Assembly: GCA_001899635.1 (NCBI GenBank) | Contig: MKVQ01000005.1 | Location: 557,080 to 621,079, forward strand | Reading direction: 5' to 3' | Source: Myxococcales bacterium 68-20 | GTDB taxonomy: Bacteria > Myxococcota_A > Polyangia > Polyangiales > Polyangiaceae | DNA: 64,000 nucleotides | Part shown: positions 25,934 through 35,623 of the stretch, one piece after another | How the letters are laid out: every line of letters starts with the position of its first letter | Position numbering within the stretch: the first letter of the stretch is position 1 | The notes under the pieces: generated by a model | Database searches by the model: none | The model's input: only the letters and a program-made list of their open reading frames with translations | Told to the model about the DNA's origin: nothing | Made by a program: the position numbers and the translations under genes

Positions 25934-26821
25934 CTAGCTGGACGGCAAAGCGCCGGGCGGTGACGGGTCTTCTCCGAGCACGATGTTGTCGATCAGGCGC
26001 GTCGCGCCGACACGGCACGCCAGCGCGAGGAGGACACGGTCGGGCGTCGTTGCGTCATCGGGAAATGGCTGGATGGCGTCGGGATCGGCGACGGTGACGT
26101 AGTCGACCGAGGTCGCGATCGGCTCGACCGCCCCGAGGGCGAGCTTGCGGAGGGCTCCGGCCCGGCGCTCGCCCTGCTCGAATGCGCGGGCGGCGGCGGC
26201 CAGGCCGCGCGAGAGGCCGAGCGCCCGCTGCCGCTCCTCGGGCGAGAGGTAGGCGTTACGCGAGCTCATCGCGAGGCCGTCGGGCTCACGAACGATCGGG
26301 TGACCGACGACCTCGACGGGGAAGAAGAGGTCGCGCGCCATCCGCCGGATGACCGCAAGTTGCTGGAAATCCTTCTTTCCGAACACGGCCACCGACCGCC
26401 CGACGAGCGAGAACAGCTTCGCAACGACGGTGGTTACCCCCTCGAAGTGGCCGGGGCGGTCTGCTCCGCAAAGATGGGTGGTCAGGTCATCGACCCGGAC
26501 GCGCGTGCGTTCGCCGGGGACGTACATGGCATCGGGCTCGGGCGCGAAGACGACATCGACTCCCTCGAGCTTCCGGACATCTCCTTCGAGATCGCGCGGA
26601 TAGCGCGCGAGGTCCTCGTTCGGACCGAACTGGGTCGGGTTCACGAAGATCGAGCAGACGACGAACGACGCGCGCCTCCGCGCCTCCTTCACCAGGGCGA
26701 GGTGCCCGGCGTGGAGCGCGCCCATCGTGGGCACGAAGCCCACCTCGAGCCCGCGCGCCCGGGCCGCGTCGCACGCCTTCCTCAGGTCCAACGGACTGTT
26801 CAGCTCTATGGCGCTCGGCAT
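25934..26821 (-). CDS. panC: Pantothenate synthetase
   Basis: A 295-residue enzyme that joins pantoate and beta-alanine with ATP to make pantothenate, the coenzyme A precursor. The family motifs are present: [10 protein letters not shown] (HIGH-like), [26 protein letters not shown] (KMSKS-region partner) and MSSRN. Start at 26821 ([11 protein letters not shown]). Cytoplasmic. It is divergent from a lipoprotein gene 28 bp away; panB and panD are not beside it. Confidence 0.95.
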   Translation of the reverse strand: MPSAIELNSPLDLRKACDAARARGLEVGFVPTMGALHAGHLALVKEARRRASFVVCSIFVNPTQFGPNEDLARYPRDLEGDVRKLEGVDVVFAPEPDAMYVPGERTRVRVDDLTTHLCGADRPGHFEGVTTVVAKLFSLVGRSVAVFGKKDFQQLAVIRRMARDLFFPVEVVGHPIVREPDGLAMSSRNAYLSPEERQRALGLSRGLAAAARAFEQGERRAGALRKLALGAVEPIATSVDYVTVADPDAIQPFPDDATTPDRVLLALACRVGATRLIDNIVLGEDPSPPGALPSS

Positions 26822-26849
26822 CGGGGGACATGCTAAACATGTGCCTCCA

Positions 26850-27503
26850 ATGCGTCGAGAACCGTCCTCGCTCTCTCGCGTCGCTTCCGGCCTCTCCGTC
26901 GCGTGCGTATCGACCATGGTCGTGCTCGGCGGCTGTGGCAGCCGCGGTCCGCTCGACGAGGCGACCAACGTCGTCCTCGACGCTGCGCCGGAGGCCGAGC
27001 CAGAGGTCATCGACGCGAGCGAGGCCGAGGCTCCGGTCCGCGACGCAGGTCGCGAGGGCGGCCCGGTCGCCTGCGGGGTCTGCGTCCTCACGACGTGCGG
27101 GGACAAGATCCTCTCGTGCATCCAGTCGGACGGGTGCCGAGCCGTCTTCCAGTGCGTCGCGACGACGTGCCTCGGCGGAAACGGGGGCGGCAACGGCGGC
27201 GGGCTCAACCCCGTCTGCCTCTTCCAATGCGCGGGCGAAGACCCTGCCGGCGCGCTCGCCGTCCTCGGCGTCTTCCAGTGCATCACCGGCGAATGCGGCC
27301 CCGACTGCGGTTCGCTCCTCGGCGGCCTCGGCGGTCTGGGCGGAGCCGGGGGTAACGGCGGAAACGGCGGAAAGGGCGGAAAGGCCGGAAACGGCAAGGG
27401 AATGCCGGAGGAGCTCCGCGAGATCTTCTCCCCGTGGCCCGAGCTCTTCACGCCCGTTCCCGAGGTCCGACCCTCGACGCCGGTCGCGCCGAAGACACAC
27501 TGA
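26850..27503 (+). CDS. Cys-rich lipoprotein with Gly-rich tail
   Basis: A 217-residue predicted lipoprotein starting at 26850 (signal peptide ending STMVVLGGC). A Glu/Ala linker leads to a domain with about 12 cysteines ([38 protein letters not shown]). It is followed by a Gly-Asn-Gly-Lys tail ([18 protein letters not shown]) and a Pro-rich end. The composition suggests a surface or extracellular protein held by its lipid anchor. Function unknown. Confidence 0.75.
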   Translation: MRREPSSLSRVASGLSVACVSTMVVLGGCGSRGPLDEATNVVLDAAPEAEPEVIDASEAEAPVRDAGREGGPVACGVCVLTTCGDKILSCIQSDGCRAVFQCVATTCLGGNGGGNGGGLNPVCLFQCAGEDPAGALAVLGVFQCITGECGPDCGSLLGGLGGLGGAGGNGGNGGKGGKAGNGKGMPEELREIFSPWPELFTPVPEVRPSTPVAPKTH

Positions 27504-27614
27504 GACGCTGGTTCGCCGCGATCGAGAGAGTTGACGGCGAGCACTCGACTGCGCGAACGTCCCGCCATGGGTTGGGAGGGGGCATCGCTCCATGGGGATC
27601 GAGCGCGTCGCCGC

Positions 27615-28583
27615 ATGGCGACGGCGCTCTCGTTGTTGGTCGGAGCGTTCCTCTGCGCGAGCGCGGCTCGTGCTCAGGTTCCGGGCGAAGAGATCGCGCG
27701 GCGGGCGTTCGAAGACGGCGTGGCGCTCGAGAAGAAGGGAGACTTCGCCGCGGCGCTCGCGAAGTTCAAGGAGTCGGAGCAGATCAAGGCGACGCTCGGC
27801 AACCGCTACCACAAGGCGTATTGCCTCGAGATGACGGGCAAGCTCGCTGCAGCGCTGATCGAATACGAGGTCGTCGACAAGGCCGCGCGCGAGTCGAACA
27901 AGACCGACCTCGTCGAAGCAACGCGCCTTCGCCTCGAGCCGCTGCGCACGAGGGTCCCGCAGCTCTCCCTCCAACTCGCGGCGCAGATGCCGAAGGAGAC
28001 CGAGGTCGCGCTCGATGGTACGCCGGTCTCGCCTGCCCTCCTCGACGGCAAGCGGTTCCGGCTCGATCCCGGAGACCACGTCGTCACCGCGCGCGCCGCC
28101 GCTCACGAGAGCTTCACGAAGCGCTTCACCGCTGCGGAGAGCACCGTTACGTCCGTCGAGATCGTCTTGCAGACCGCGAACGCCGCGACGTCGACCGACG
28201 CGCGAGCCAAAGGCGTGGATTCGGCGAAGGAGCCACTGGCCGAGCCTCCGCGAGAGCGCTCGATCGCGCTGCCTCTCCTGACGACCGTCGGGGCGGTCGT
28301 GCTCGCCGCGGGCGGCGTCGCCTCGTTCGTGATCGCCGCTGGCGAGAGCGACAACCTCGAGAAGGTTTGCGCCCTCCAGCCGAGGCCGGTGTGCGAGGGT
28401 GACAGGACACCGCCGCGCGCGTTCGACGCTCTGGCGCTCGGGAGCTGGATCGGCGCCGCGGGGCTCGCAGCGCTCTCGGTCGTCCTCTGGACCTCGTCCC
28501 CGAGCTCGAGCTCGTCGCAAAGCGCATCCAACGTGCGCGTGCTCGCTCGCTCGTCCTGGCTTGGACTGGAAGGTCGGTTCTGA
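27615..28583 (+). CDS. Secreted TPR / PEGA-like membrane-anchored protein
   Basis: About 322 residues, starting at the ATG (27615) that begins a signal peptide ([18 protein letters not shown]); the frame is open further up, with an alternative TTG start at 27531. Residues about 20-110 are a TPR-like pair of repeats ([20 protein letters not shown]). The next 80 residues fit a PEGA-like beta-domain ([26 protein letters not shown]). A transmembrane segment ([22 protein letters not shown]) and a second near the end complete it. This architecture is common and uncharacterised in myxobacteria. Its stop overlaps the next gene's start (TGATG), so the two are translationally coupled. Confidence 0.75.
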   Translation: MATALSLLVGAFLCASAARAQVPGEEIARRAFEDGVALEKKGDFAAALAKFKESEQIKATLGNRYHKAYCLEMTGKLAAALIEYEVVDKAARESNKTDLVEATRLRLEPLRTRVPQLSLQLAAQMPKETEVALDGTPVSPALLDGKRFRLDPGDHVVTARAAAHESFTKRFTAAESTVTSVEIVLQTANAATSTDARAKGVDSAKEPLAEPPRERSIALPLLTTVGAVVLAAGGVASFVIAAGESDNLEKVCALQPRPVCEGDRTPPRAFDALALGSWIGAAGLAALSVVLWTSSPSSSSSQSASNVRVLARSSWLGLEGRF

Positions 28584-29710
28584 TGCGATCGTTCGTTCGA
28601 ATCGCCATGACGACAGCCTTCGCGACGAGCGCGCTACTCGGCGCCGCGGCGTGCGTCGATCTCTTTCACTCGACCGACTTCCCCACGCTCTGCGCCTCCG
28701 ATGCCGAGGCATGCGAGGCCGAGGCGAGCTCGAGGGGCGACGCCCGAGCGCCGGAAGCCTCGGCCGAGGCCGCGGCGCCGATCGACTTCTGCAGCAACTC
28801 GCCGTCCGAGGCCCGAAGGGTCGCGGAGCGAGCGTGCGGGTACCTCGGCGCGTGCCTCGGTACGACGGAAGACAGCAACTTCGGAGCGTGTTTGATCCGC
28901 GCGCTTGCGGCCTACGACTGCTCGTTCAACCCATCGCTTCGCCCGCGCGGCGAGCACGAGCTCCTGTGGGATTGCCTCTCGAGGGTCGAGTCGTGCGACG
29001 GCGTTGCGCTCTGCGTCTTCGGCACGAAGGCGCCTGGATGCCCGAGCGGCATCACCGATCCGACTCCGTTCACGCGGTGCAACCAGCAAGACGGCTCTGT
29101 CGTGCTCCAGTGCGGACCTTCGACGACCCCGCGCGGCATGACCCCGTGCGCGCTCCGTGGACGGACGTGCACCGACCTCGACGAGTCCACGAGCATCTGC
29201 ACCGGCAAGCGAGGCGGGAGCTGCACCGTGACTCCACGATGCGACGGCACCTCCGCCGTCACGTGCAAGTCCGCCGGCGGGATCGACTCCGACGAAGGGA
29301 CCGACTGCGCGGCCTACGGCGATGGACGCTGCGCGCGCGATGACGCGGGCGTGGCATGCGCGCCTCCCGCGAGCGCAGGCGCCTGTGCGCTCGGAAAGAC
29401 GTCCGAGGTGCGCTGCAGCGACGCGGGCACCTTCGCGGAGAGCTGCGTCGACGGCCGCGCGGTGATGTTCAACTGCGCGGGGATCGGGCTGGGCTGCAGC
29501 GCAGCGGGCGTCTCGACGACCGATCCGATCAGCGCGTGCAAGAACCTCGACGCCGGCTCGGCCTGCGCCACGACGGCCGATACATGTAGCGGCGGCAAGC
29601 TCGAGAGCTGCGCGCAGGGTCAGACGTTCACGCTCTCGTGCGCAAACGTCCCCGGCCTCGGCGCCTGCGTCCAGCCGACCAACGGCCGTGCGCGCTGCAG
29701 CGCCGACTGA
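28583..29710 (+). CDS. Cys-rich secreted lipoprotein, partner of the TPR protein
   Basis: A 375-residue predicted lipoprotein with lipobox ALLGAAAC. The mature part carries about 28 cysteines in repeated loops of the kind 'C..G.....C..G.....C.....C': CDGTSAVTCKSAGG, CADDAG-like and CSDAGTFAESC. Such repeats are frequent in extracellular myxobacterial proteins and form small disulfide-bonded modules. It shares a TGATG start with the upstream gene, which implies a joint role at the cell surface. A bidirectional terminator follows. No enzymatic motif. Confidence 0.75.
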   Translation: MRSFVRIAMTTAFATSALLGAAACVDLFHSTDFPTLCASDAEACEAEASSRGDARAPEASAEAAAPIDFCSNSPSEARRVAERACGYLGACLGTTEDSNFGACLIRALAAYDCSFNPSLRPRGEHELLWDCLSRVESCDGVALCVFGTKAPGCPSGITDPTPFTRCNQQDGSVVLQCGPSTTPRGMTPCALRGRTCTDLDESTSICTGKRGGSCTVTPRCDGTSAVTCKSAGGIDSDEGTDCAAYGDGRCARDDAGVACAPPASAGACALGKTSEVRCSDAGTFAESCVDGRAVMFNCAGIGLGCSAAGVSTTDPISACKNLDAGSACATTADTCSGGKLESCAQGQTFTLSCANVPGLGACVQPTNGRARCSAD

Positions 29711-29730
29711 GCGGAGCACCGAGAAGACGA

Positions 29731-29767
29731 AAGGCGGGAAGGATCACCGCGCGATCCGTCCCGCCTT
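29731..29767. terminator. Bidirectional terminator
   Basis: AAGGCGGGAAGGATC and GATCCGTCCCGCCTT form a long stem with one mismatch, 21 bp after the lipoprotein stop codon and before the convergent 29807 gene. Same GGCGGGAAGGATC/GATCC..TCCCGCC theme as the elements at 4313, 39893 and 40101. Confidence 0.8.
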
Positions 29768-29806
29768 CGTGTTCCTCCCGCCGCGCGTGCGACGCGAGCC
29801 TGCGCG

Positions 29807-31474
29807 CTACTTGTCGCCGAACGAGCTGGCGCTCTCGAGCTGCGCCTTCTGAAGCGCCTCGAGCGCCTTCTTCGTCTCGTCGTCCGTATCGCTGCCGCCC
29901 TTGCCCGCCTTCTTCGCGGTCTTCTTCGGAGCGGGCTCCTCGTCAGCCGGAGCCGGCCTCGCCACGGGCTTCGCAGCCGGCGGCGGCGACGCAGGCGTAG
30001 GCTTCCACGCGACCGCCGGACGAGCCGTGGCCGTGGCCGGCGGAGGCGCCGGAGTCGCCACCGGCTTCGGAGCCGGCGCGGACGGCGGTACAGCGACCGG
30101 GGCGAACGCAACCCCCTGCGTCGGCGCGGGAGGAGTGGTGGCGGTGGTGGCGGTGGCGGCGGCAGGCGCAGCGGCGACTGCAGGCTGCTCCGGTGCGGCG
30201 ACTTCAGGAGACGCGACCGGCGGAGGCGCGACGGGGCTCGCGCCGATCAGGCCGGGCGGCGGAGCCTCGGGGCTCGCCACCGGAGGAGCAGCCTGGGCGT
30301 TCGCCGTGCTCGCGGCATTCTCCGTCTCCGGAGCAGCGGCCGGAACCGGTGTCGGCTGCATCGGAGCAGCGGGCTGCGCCGCCGCCTTCGGCGCCTTCGA
30401 CGGGTCCACGAATGACGCCGTGGTGTCGGCGACGGAATCGCTGCCCTGCATCACGGCGACCGCCGCGACACCGACGAAGAGCCCGCACGCGAGGAGCGCG
30501 ATGGCCCACGAGGTCGCCGGACGCCCCGACACCTTGTGCCCCGACGTCACCGCCGTGGCGGGCGGATCCGAGTAGGGAGCCTGCGGCGTCATGAAGTGGG
30601 CGGGCACCGCCGCCGACATCGCGACGCCGGGAACGCTAACCGATGCGCTCGGCACCGGACCGTAGTTCGTGTGCGGACCGTAGTTGCCGCCGGGCGACGA
30701 CATCGGGGCGCTCGGCGCCACGTTGAACGTGACCTGCCCTCTGCTGCTGCTCACCGGAGGCGCGAAGTTCGCCGGCGGCCGGTGGCTCGGCGGGCCCTCG
30801 AAGGGCGCGGTCGGCATCACGCGATCGAGCCCGCGCGACGTCGAGGGCGTGAGGCCGATGAACGGCGTCCGCGGCGGGTCCGTGACGTTGTGGAAGTCAC
30901 CGCTGTCCTCGAGGAGGTCGGACGGCGGGCCGGGCAAGAGCTGGTCACGTCGGCTGCTCGTACTCGCGCGCGCCGACTCGAGCGTCGCCTTGATCACCGC
31001 AGCCGGGGAGATCGACGCGGTGCTCGCCTGCGGGCCGAGGCTCTTCACGCTCGACCGCTTGACGATCTTCGGCGCGCCGCGAACGACGGTACGGCCGTCA
31101 TCGTCATCGTCATCGTCGTCCGCCATCAGCTGCTGCGACGACGGCGGCGGCATGCTCGGCGGGGGACGCATGCTCCCCGGCGCCGGACGGATGCTCACCG
31201 GCCGCGAGCGCGGCGGCGCGACCGTCGCGGGTCGACCCGCTGCAGGAAGCGGCGAGCTCGGAAGCGACGCCGTCAGCGATCGGTCGAGCAGCGTCGTCAT
31301 CTCGTCCTCACCTGCGGACGGCGCCGGCGGACGCATCGCCGCGGGCGGCGGGACGCTTCGCTTCACATGAGAAACAGGCTTCCCCCCTTCGCTGACCGGC
31401 GACTGAACGAGATCGTCTTTCGTGATGACATCACCGTCATCACCTCGTCCAGGGCGCTTCGTGAAGGGCAGCAT
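29807..31474 (-). CDS. Pro/Ala-rich single-pass membrane protein
   Basis: A 555-residue protein without signal peptide. Residues 1-320 are cytosolic, Pro/Ser-rich and mostly disordered, with an acidic run (DDDDDDD) followed by GRTVVRGAPKIVKRS at about 127-141 and GEDEMTTLL at about 55-63; both resemble acidic-Thr patterns of kinase targets. One transmembrane segment lies at about 322-342 (WAIALLACGLFVGVAAVAV). The 200-residue outer part is Ala/Pro low complexity ending in a Lys-rich tail. It resembles the 54116 gene in design. The kinase gene at 31895 lies on its 5' side, with a 420-bp gap. Confidence 0.7.
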   Translation of the reverse strand: MLPFTKRPGRGDDGDVITKDDLVQSPVSEGGKPVSHVKRSVPPPAAMRPPAPSAGEDEMTTLLDRSLTASLPSSPLPAAGRPATVAPPRSRPVSIRPAPGSMRPPPSMPPPSSQQLMADDDDDDDDGRTVVRGAPKIVKRSSVKSLGPQASTASISPAAVIKATLESARASTSSRRDQLLPGPPSDLLEDSGDFHNVTDPPRTPFIGLTPSTSRGLDRVMPTAPFEGPPSHRPPANFAPPVSSSRGQVTFNVAPSAPMSSPGGNYGPHTNYGPVPSASVSVPGVAMSAAVPAHFMTPQAPYSDPPATAVTSGHKVSGRPATSWAIALLACGLFVGVAAVAVMQGSDSVADTTASFVDPSKAPKAAAQPAAPMQPTPVPAAAPETENAASTANAQAAPPVASPEAPPPGLIGASPVAPPPVASPEVAAPEQPAVAAAPAAATATTATTPPAPTQGVAFAPVAVPPSAPAPKPVATPAPPPATATARPAVAWKPTPASPPPAAKPVARPAPADEEPAPKKTAKKAGKGGSDTDDETKKALEALQKAQLESASSFGDK

Positions 31475-31894
31475 GATCCTCCGCTGATCCTGTGGTCACC
31501 CGATCCATGCAGAGGCCGGACCAGGAAGTGACGAGCCTCCTTCAAAAGTATCACTTCGTTCGCCGTCGAAAAACGATTGTTCTTCCGTGCGGTAGGTACG
31601 AAGCACACATGGCTCGATTCGGCCCGACGGGCCCGGCGCTCCCCCCGCGCCACCGCGACCGGGCTGGCAAGAGCCAGTGCCGGGGGTCCATTGATCCACC
31701 CCTGATCTGCCCTCACTGCGCCGCAGTGAGCGCAAACACCGACCCGGTGTCCACCAGCCAGGCCGCTTCGAGCTGAAGCGAAGCACGCTTCGGTCGCGCA
31801 CACCGCGCGCTACCCGCCTACACGGTCGAACGCGCCGCGAGCGCCCCGGCACGCGAGCAGAGATCGCGAGGCTGCGACCGGCGGCGCGACCGAA
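31475..31894. other. Intergenic region between the kinase and the Pro-rich gene
   Basis: No gene supported. It includes GC-rich stretches, a small palindrome ACTGCGCCGCAGT near 31719 and the likely promoter of the 29807 gene close to 31480. Short frames on both strands show no homology or codon pattern that I recognise. Confidence 0.5.
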
Positions 31895-33247
31895 TCAGCG
31901 CGTGAGGAGGACCACGAGGCCACCGCCCACGACGAGCGCTGCGAGGCCGACCGCGAGAGGGATGAGCCAGGGAGGACGGCCGCCGACGTCGAGGCCCGGG
32001 ATGCCCGCGGGTTGCACGTCGTCGTGGCGCCCCTGCTGGTGCTGCATCGACTGCTGCCCCTGCATGTACGGATGCGCGGGCGCGTGCTGCACGGGCGCGG
32101 GGTTCGTCATGCGGTTGGTGCCGCTCGGCCCCGTCATCGGCGCGGCGAACGGATCGGCGCTCGCCTCCAGCGCGGGCGCGGGTCGAGGAGCGCGCGCCGG
32201 CGCTCGCGCGAGCCCTTCGGCGACGAGCCGCTTCAGCTCCGCCTGCGGGGTGCGGGCCCATGCACGGTGATCGCCCTCGAGACCGTATGCGCGCCCGACC
32301 GCGGTCGCGAGCTCGCCGACGGACTTCGTGCGGATGTTTGGATTCTTCGCGAGCGCGAGCTCCATCACATCGTCCATCGCCGCGGGGATCGGGTACTTCG
32401 CGCCGGCGCTCTTCGTGCTCGGCGGATCCGGATCCTTGGTGAGAATGGAGAGGAGGATCGACGGCCCGTTGTTGCCGGTGAACGGGACGGTGCCGGTGAG
32501 GCACTCGTAGGTGATCGCGGCGAGCGCGAAGACGTCGGCGCGCGCGTCGAGCGTTTCGAGGCCCTGCGCCTGCTCCGGCGCCATGTAATACGGCGAGCCG
32601 ATCGTCGTACCGAGGACGGTGAGCTTCTTCGCGTCCTTGTTCTTGTCCTTCACCGATCCGAAGTCGAGGATCTTGACGACGTCGCCCTCTCGGGTGCCGC
32701 ACAAGAACAGATTGTCCGGCTTGAGATCGCGGTGAACGACCTGGCGAGCGTGCGCTTCGTCGAGACCGATCGCGACGTGCGCCAGCATGCGGATGATCCG
32801 CTCGGGCGGGATCGTCTTCTCGCGCTTGAGCACGAAGCGAAGCTCCTCACCGTCGAGGAACTCCATCGCGAGGAGCCAGACGCCCTGCGTGGGGTCGCGC
32901 TGGAAGTCGAGCACCTTGACGATGTGATCGTGCGGGAGCGTGCTCGAGATCTCGTACTCGCGCTTGAAGCGCTCGAGGCTCACCTCGTCCTTCGCGACGT
33001 CGTCGTGAAGCACCTTCACCGCGACGCGCGTCTGCGTCTGCTTGTCGATGCCCTCGTAGACGCGCCCCATCCCGCCGTCGGCGACCACGCGGCGAATCTC
33101 GTAGCGATCGCAGAGCTTCATCCCGAGCCGAGGGTCGTCCCCGGCCGGGATCGGCACCAAGCTCGCGAACTGCAGCGCGCTCCCGTCCGCCGGGCAGAAG
33201 CCCGCGTCGTCGGGAAAGACGCGCATGCATGCGGGGCAGCTCTTCAT
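31895..33247 (-). CDS. Hanks-type Ser/Thr protein kinase with N-terminal zinc ribbon and C-terminal membrane anchor
   Basis: A 450-residue kinase. Residues 1-22 are a zinc ribbon (KSCPACMRVFPDDAGFCPADG). The kinase domain follows: DGGMGRVY Gly-loop (58-64), VAVK (Lys78), HRDLKPDN (172-179), LDFG (194-197) and GSPYYMAPEQ. The Gly-loop lacks the first usual Gly (ADGGMG). After it comes a Pro/His/Gln-rich juxtamembrane region and one transmembrane segment (about 424-446) at the end, so it is a membrane-tethered kinase with a very short outside. The order and PASTA-less end are typical for myxobacteria. It follows the coiled-coil zinc-ribbon gene by 22 bp. Confidence 0.92.
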   Translation of the reverse strand: MKSCPACMRVFPDDAGFCPADGSALQFASLVPIPAGDDPRLGMKLCDRYEIRRVVADGGMGRVYEGIDKQTQTRVAVKVLHDDVAKDEVSLERFKREYEISSTLPHDHIVKVLDFQRDPTQGVWLLAMEFLDGEELRFVLKREKTIPPERIIRMLAHVAIGLDEAHARQVVHRDLKPDNLFLCGTREGDVVKILDFGSVKDKNKDAKKLTVLGTTIGSPYYMAPEQAQGLETLDARADVFALAAITYECLTGTVPFTGNNGPSILLSILTKDPDPPSTKSAGAKYPIPAAMDDVMELALAKNPNIRTKSVGELATAVGRAYGLEGDHRAWARTPQAELKRLVAEGLARAPARAPRPAPALEASADPFAAPMTGPSGTNRMTNPAPVQHAPAHPYMQGQQSMQHQQGRHDDVQPAGIPGLDVGGRPPWLIPLAVGLAALVVGGGLVVLLTR

Positions 33248-33269
33248 GGCAGCCGGGCCTCGTGGCCCG

Positions 33270-34001
33270 TCAGTCTACCTTCGTGGCTTGCTGCGGGGCA
33301 GCGAAGTAGATGATCCGGTTGCAGGACGGGCATTGCTCGATGAGCGGCTCGCGACGCAACCGATGATAGAGCTGCGGGGGCAGCGCCATGTTGCACTTGT
33401 TGCACGTGCCGTCCGAGGTCTGCGCGATCGCCGCCCCGCGCCGCCCGCGAATCATCTCGTAGCGACGATAGAGCACCGGCGGGAGGCGCTTGACGATGAG
33501 GTCGCGTCCGCCACCCCTCGTCTGCCGGTCCGACTCCAGCTGAGTGACCTTCGCCTGGATGTCACCCTCTTTGGCGGCGAGCTCCTCGGTGAGCCCCTTG
33601 TGCTCGGCCTCCGTCGCCTCGAGCTGCGAGCGGACCGGAGCGGTCTCGGTGTCGATGCGCTGGATCTCGTCCTCGCGATCGCGCACGAGCTTGCGGAGCT
33701 CCTCGAGCTCGCGCTGCGCCGCCTGACTCTCGCGCTCCGTCCGGGACCGATTCAGCTTCTCGCGTGAATGCTCGATCTGCTGGGTCATCGTGCGGATGTC
33801 GAGCTGCAACTCGTGTCGCTGCTTGTCCGCTGCACCTACGGTGGTGCGGTCCACCTGTAGTCTCTCGTCGAGCTCTTTGAGGCTCTCCTTGAGTCCTCCG
33901 AGGACTCCCCGCTCTTCAGCGAGCTTCTCCTCGAGAGTCTTCACCTCGGCGTCCATTGCCGCCAGCTCTTCCAACGCGCGGATCTGGTCCACGTTGCTCA
34001 A
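33270..34001 (-). CDS. Coiled-coil C4 zinc-ribbon protein (zf-RING_7 family)
   Basis: A 243-residue protein from a TTG start at 34001, chosen because AAGGAG lies 7 bases upstream (the ATG further upstream lies nearer the tRNA). Residues 1-180 form a long coiled coil; the end holds the paired knuckles CNKCNMALPPQ and CPSCNRIIYF typical of this family. Related proteins are small adaptor or scaffold proteins (for example CdsZ-like) of unclear function in most bacteria. It is encoded beside the kinase, which may be its partner. Cytoplasmic. Confidence 0.85.
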   Translation of the reverse strand: MSNVDQIRALEELAAMDAEVKTLEEKLAEERGVLGGLKESLKELDERLQVDRTTVGAADKQRHELQLDIRTMTQQIEHSREKLNRSRTERESQAAQRELEELRKLVRDREDEIQRIDTETAPVRSQLEATEAEHKGLTEELAAKEGDIQAKVTQLESDRQTRGGGRDLIVKRLPPVLYRRYEMIRGRRGAAIAQTSDGTCNKCNMALPPQLYHRLRREPLIEQCPSCNRIIYFAAPQQATKVD

Positions 34002-34066
34002 ACGTGTGCTCCTTCTTCGTAGCTCCGGCAGCAGGGCCACCCCGCTTCCGTACCGCCGTTCATGTG

Positions 34067-34140
34067 TAGGCCCACCTGGGTTCGAACCAGGACAAGCCCG
34101 GTTATGAGCCGGGAGCTCTGACCGATTGAGCTATGGGCCC
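34067..34140 (-). tRNA. tRNA with anticodon CAT (Ile2 or elongator Met)
   Basis: All arms pair on the minus strand: acceptor GGGCCCA/TGGGCCT, D arm GCTC..GAGC, anticodon stem CCCGG/CCGGG with loop CTCATAA, and T arm CCTGG/CCAGG with TTCGAAC. The anticodon is CAT. CCA is not encoded. The C4-G69 and C5-G68 acceptor pairs favour a tRNA-Ile2 that would need lysidine at C34, but elongator Met cannot be excluded by eye. Confidence 0.9.
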
Positions 34141-34260
34141 CGGTCCCTCGACGCGGACGCGCTATCGAATCGGTCGACTTCGCTCCTCGTCGAGTCACGG
34201 CGGAAAAGCTAGTCGAACGACGGGCGCGGGGGAAGAGGCACGTGCTTTGCCTCGGCCGCC

Positions 34261-35619
34261 TCACTTGCCAGGGCCTTGGCGCGCAGGTTCGGTCGGACAG
34301 GCGAATCGTCGCAGTTCGGGCCGAACGCGCTGCGCAGGGGTGCCTTCGCTCTCCGACGACGCGCCGACGAGGGCGTACAGGATGTCGGGCGGAGCAGCGG
34401 CGAGGACGCGCGCTCCGTCGAGCAAGGGCTCCGTCGTGGGGGGTGCCGCCGCGACGAGGCCCGCTGCGAGCAGCGGCGTCATGTGCGTCCGATCGGTGGT
34501 GTCCGTCCATGCGAGCCACCGGGCGCCTTCGGCTGGCGAGGTGGAGGGCACGAGCTCCGCGAGCGTGGTCCCCACGCCGCCGTCCACGACGTCCGATGAC
34601 TGGATCGACTCGCCCTTCTCACCCGCGACGAGGTAGCGGACGATGCGCGCGCCCGCGCCCTCCGCGGAGGCGAGCTCGTCCTGCACCATCACCGCGAGAT
34701 CGGCTCCGTTGCGAGCGAGCTCGAAGGCCGCGACCCTGCCCTTCTCCGACGTGATGCGCCGCACCGGCCCCGCCGCCTCGCCGGTCGCGGTGAGCGGCAC
34801 GACCTCGACCCAACGGAACGCTCGCTTCTCTCCCGGACCTTCGACGGCGTACGCCTCCTCTTCGGCGCGACGCGCGAGCCAGCCGAGCCAGAAGCCGCCG
34901 CCGGGACGCGGGACGAGCCGCGGCGACTCTGCATCCGAGGACTCCGGCGAGGCCACCCGGCGCGCCTCCGAGCCCAGGACCTGCACCTTCACGAACCCGC
35001 GCCCCTCGAACGACGGACCGCTCGCTGCATCGGCCTTCGTCGGCGCGTCCTCGTCCCACGCCGCGAGCCCGACGCCCGCGTCGTTCCACGCGATGTCGAA
35101 CGCCAGGGACTCGTCGGCCTGCTGGAGGACGGTCGCTTCCAGCTTCCCGACCGCGCTCGGCTCGAGGCGAGCGATCCGGAGCTCACGCAGCTTCGCTCCA
35201 GCGTCACTCGGTTGACGGGCGAAATAGGCGACGTAGGCGGTGGTCCCGTTCCACCGGGGAGACGGCGGAGGATCGTCACCGAGAGGCGGTCCGACGTCGA
35301 CGATGCTCGACGTCGTCAGATCGAGCGAGGCACGCATCACCGACGCAAGCCGCTTCTCGCCGTCGACGCGGATCACACCAGCGAGCAATCCGCCGGTGCC
35401 GATCGCGACGTCGCCGACGGTGATGTCTTCACCGGGGATCGCGAGGCGCTGGGCCTCCGCACGGCAGCGCGGCAAGGACTCCGCGACGACGCCGGGCGCG
35501 GAGGACGAAGCCGCTGCAGACGACGAGGGTAACGCCTCGCCCGCATCTCCGTTGCGGCACGATCCGCAGGCAAGAAGGCCTGTGCAGAGTGCAGCGATGC
35601 CGAGCCCCGCCCTCGTCAT
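34261..35619 (-). CDS. Predicted beta-rich lipoprotein
   Basis: A 452-residue protein with signal peptide and lipobox LLACGSC. The mature region has repeated beta-strand blades with SPRW, AYVAYFAR, SLAFDIAWNDAGVGLAAWDE and GGGFWLGWLARR, each containing a small Gly/Trp/Asp motif, as in beta-propeller-like proteins. No active site seen. The CGSC start resembles the small lipoproteins at 7134-12798. It starts 4 bp after the MTHFR fusion gene, so the two should be co-transcribed, with an envelope role unrelated to folate on its face. Confidence 0.7.
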   Translation of the reverse strand: MTRAGLGIAALCTGLLACGSCRNGDAGEALPSSSAAASSSAPGVVAESLPRCRAEAQRLAIPGEDITVGDVAIGTGGLLAGVIRVDGEKRLASVMRASLDLTTSSIVDVGPPLGDDPPPSPRWNGTTAYVAYFARQPSDAGAKLRELRIARLEPSAVGKLEATVLQQADESLAFDIAWNDAGVGLAAWDEDAPTKADAASGPSFEGRGFVKVQVLGSEARRVASPESSDAESPRLVPRPGGGFWLGWLARRAEEEAYAVEGPGEKRAFRWVEVVPLTATGEAAGPVRRITSEKGRVAAFELARNGADLAVMVQDELASAEGAGARIVRYLVAGEKGESIQSSDVVDGGVGTTLAELVPSTSPAEGARWLAWTDTTDRTHMTPLLAAGLVAAAPPTTEPLLDGARVLAAAPPDILYALVGASSESEGTPAQRVRPELRRFACPTEPARQGPGK

Positions 35620-35623
35620 CGAC

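Noticed and set aside
33998..34519. Minus-strand frame over the tRNA region
   Set aside because: It reads through the tRNA (the peptide SSIGQSSRLITGLVLVRTQV is a typical artefact of tRNA genes).
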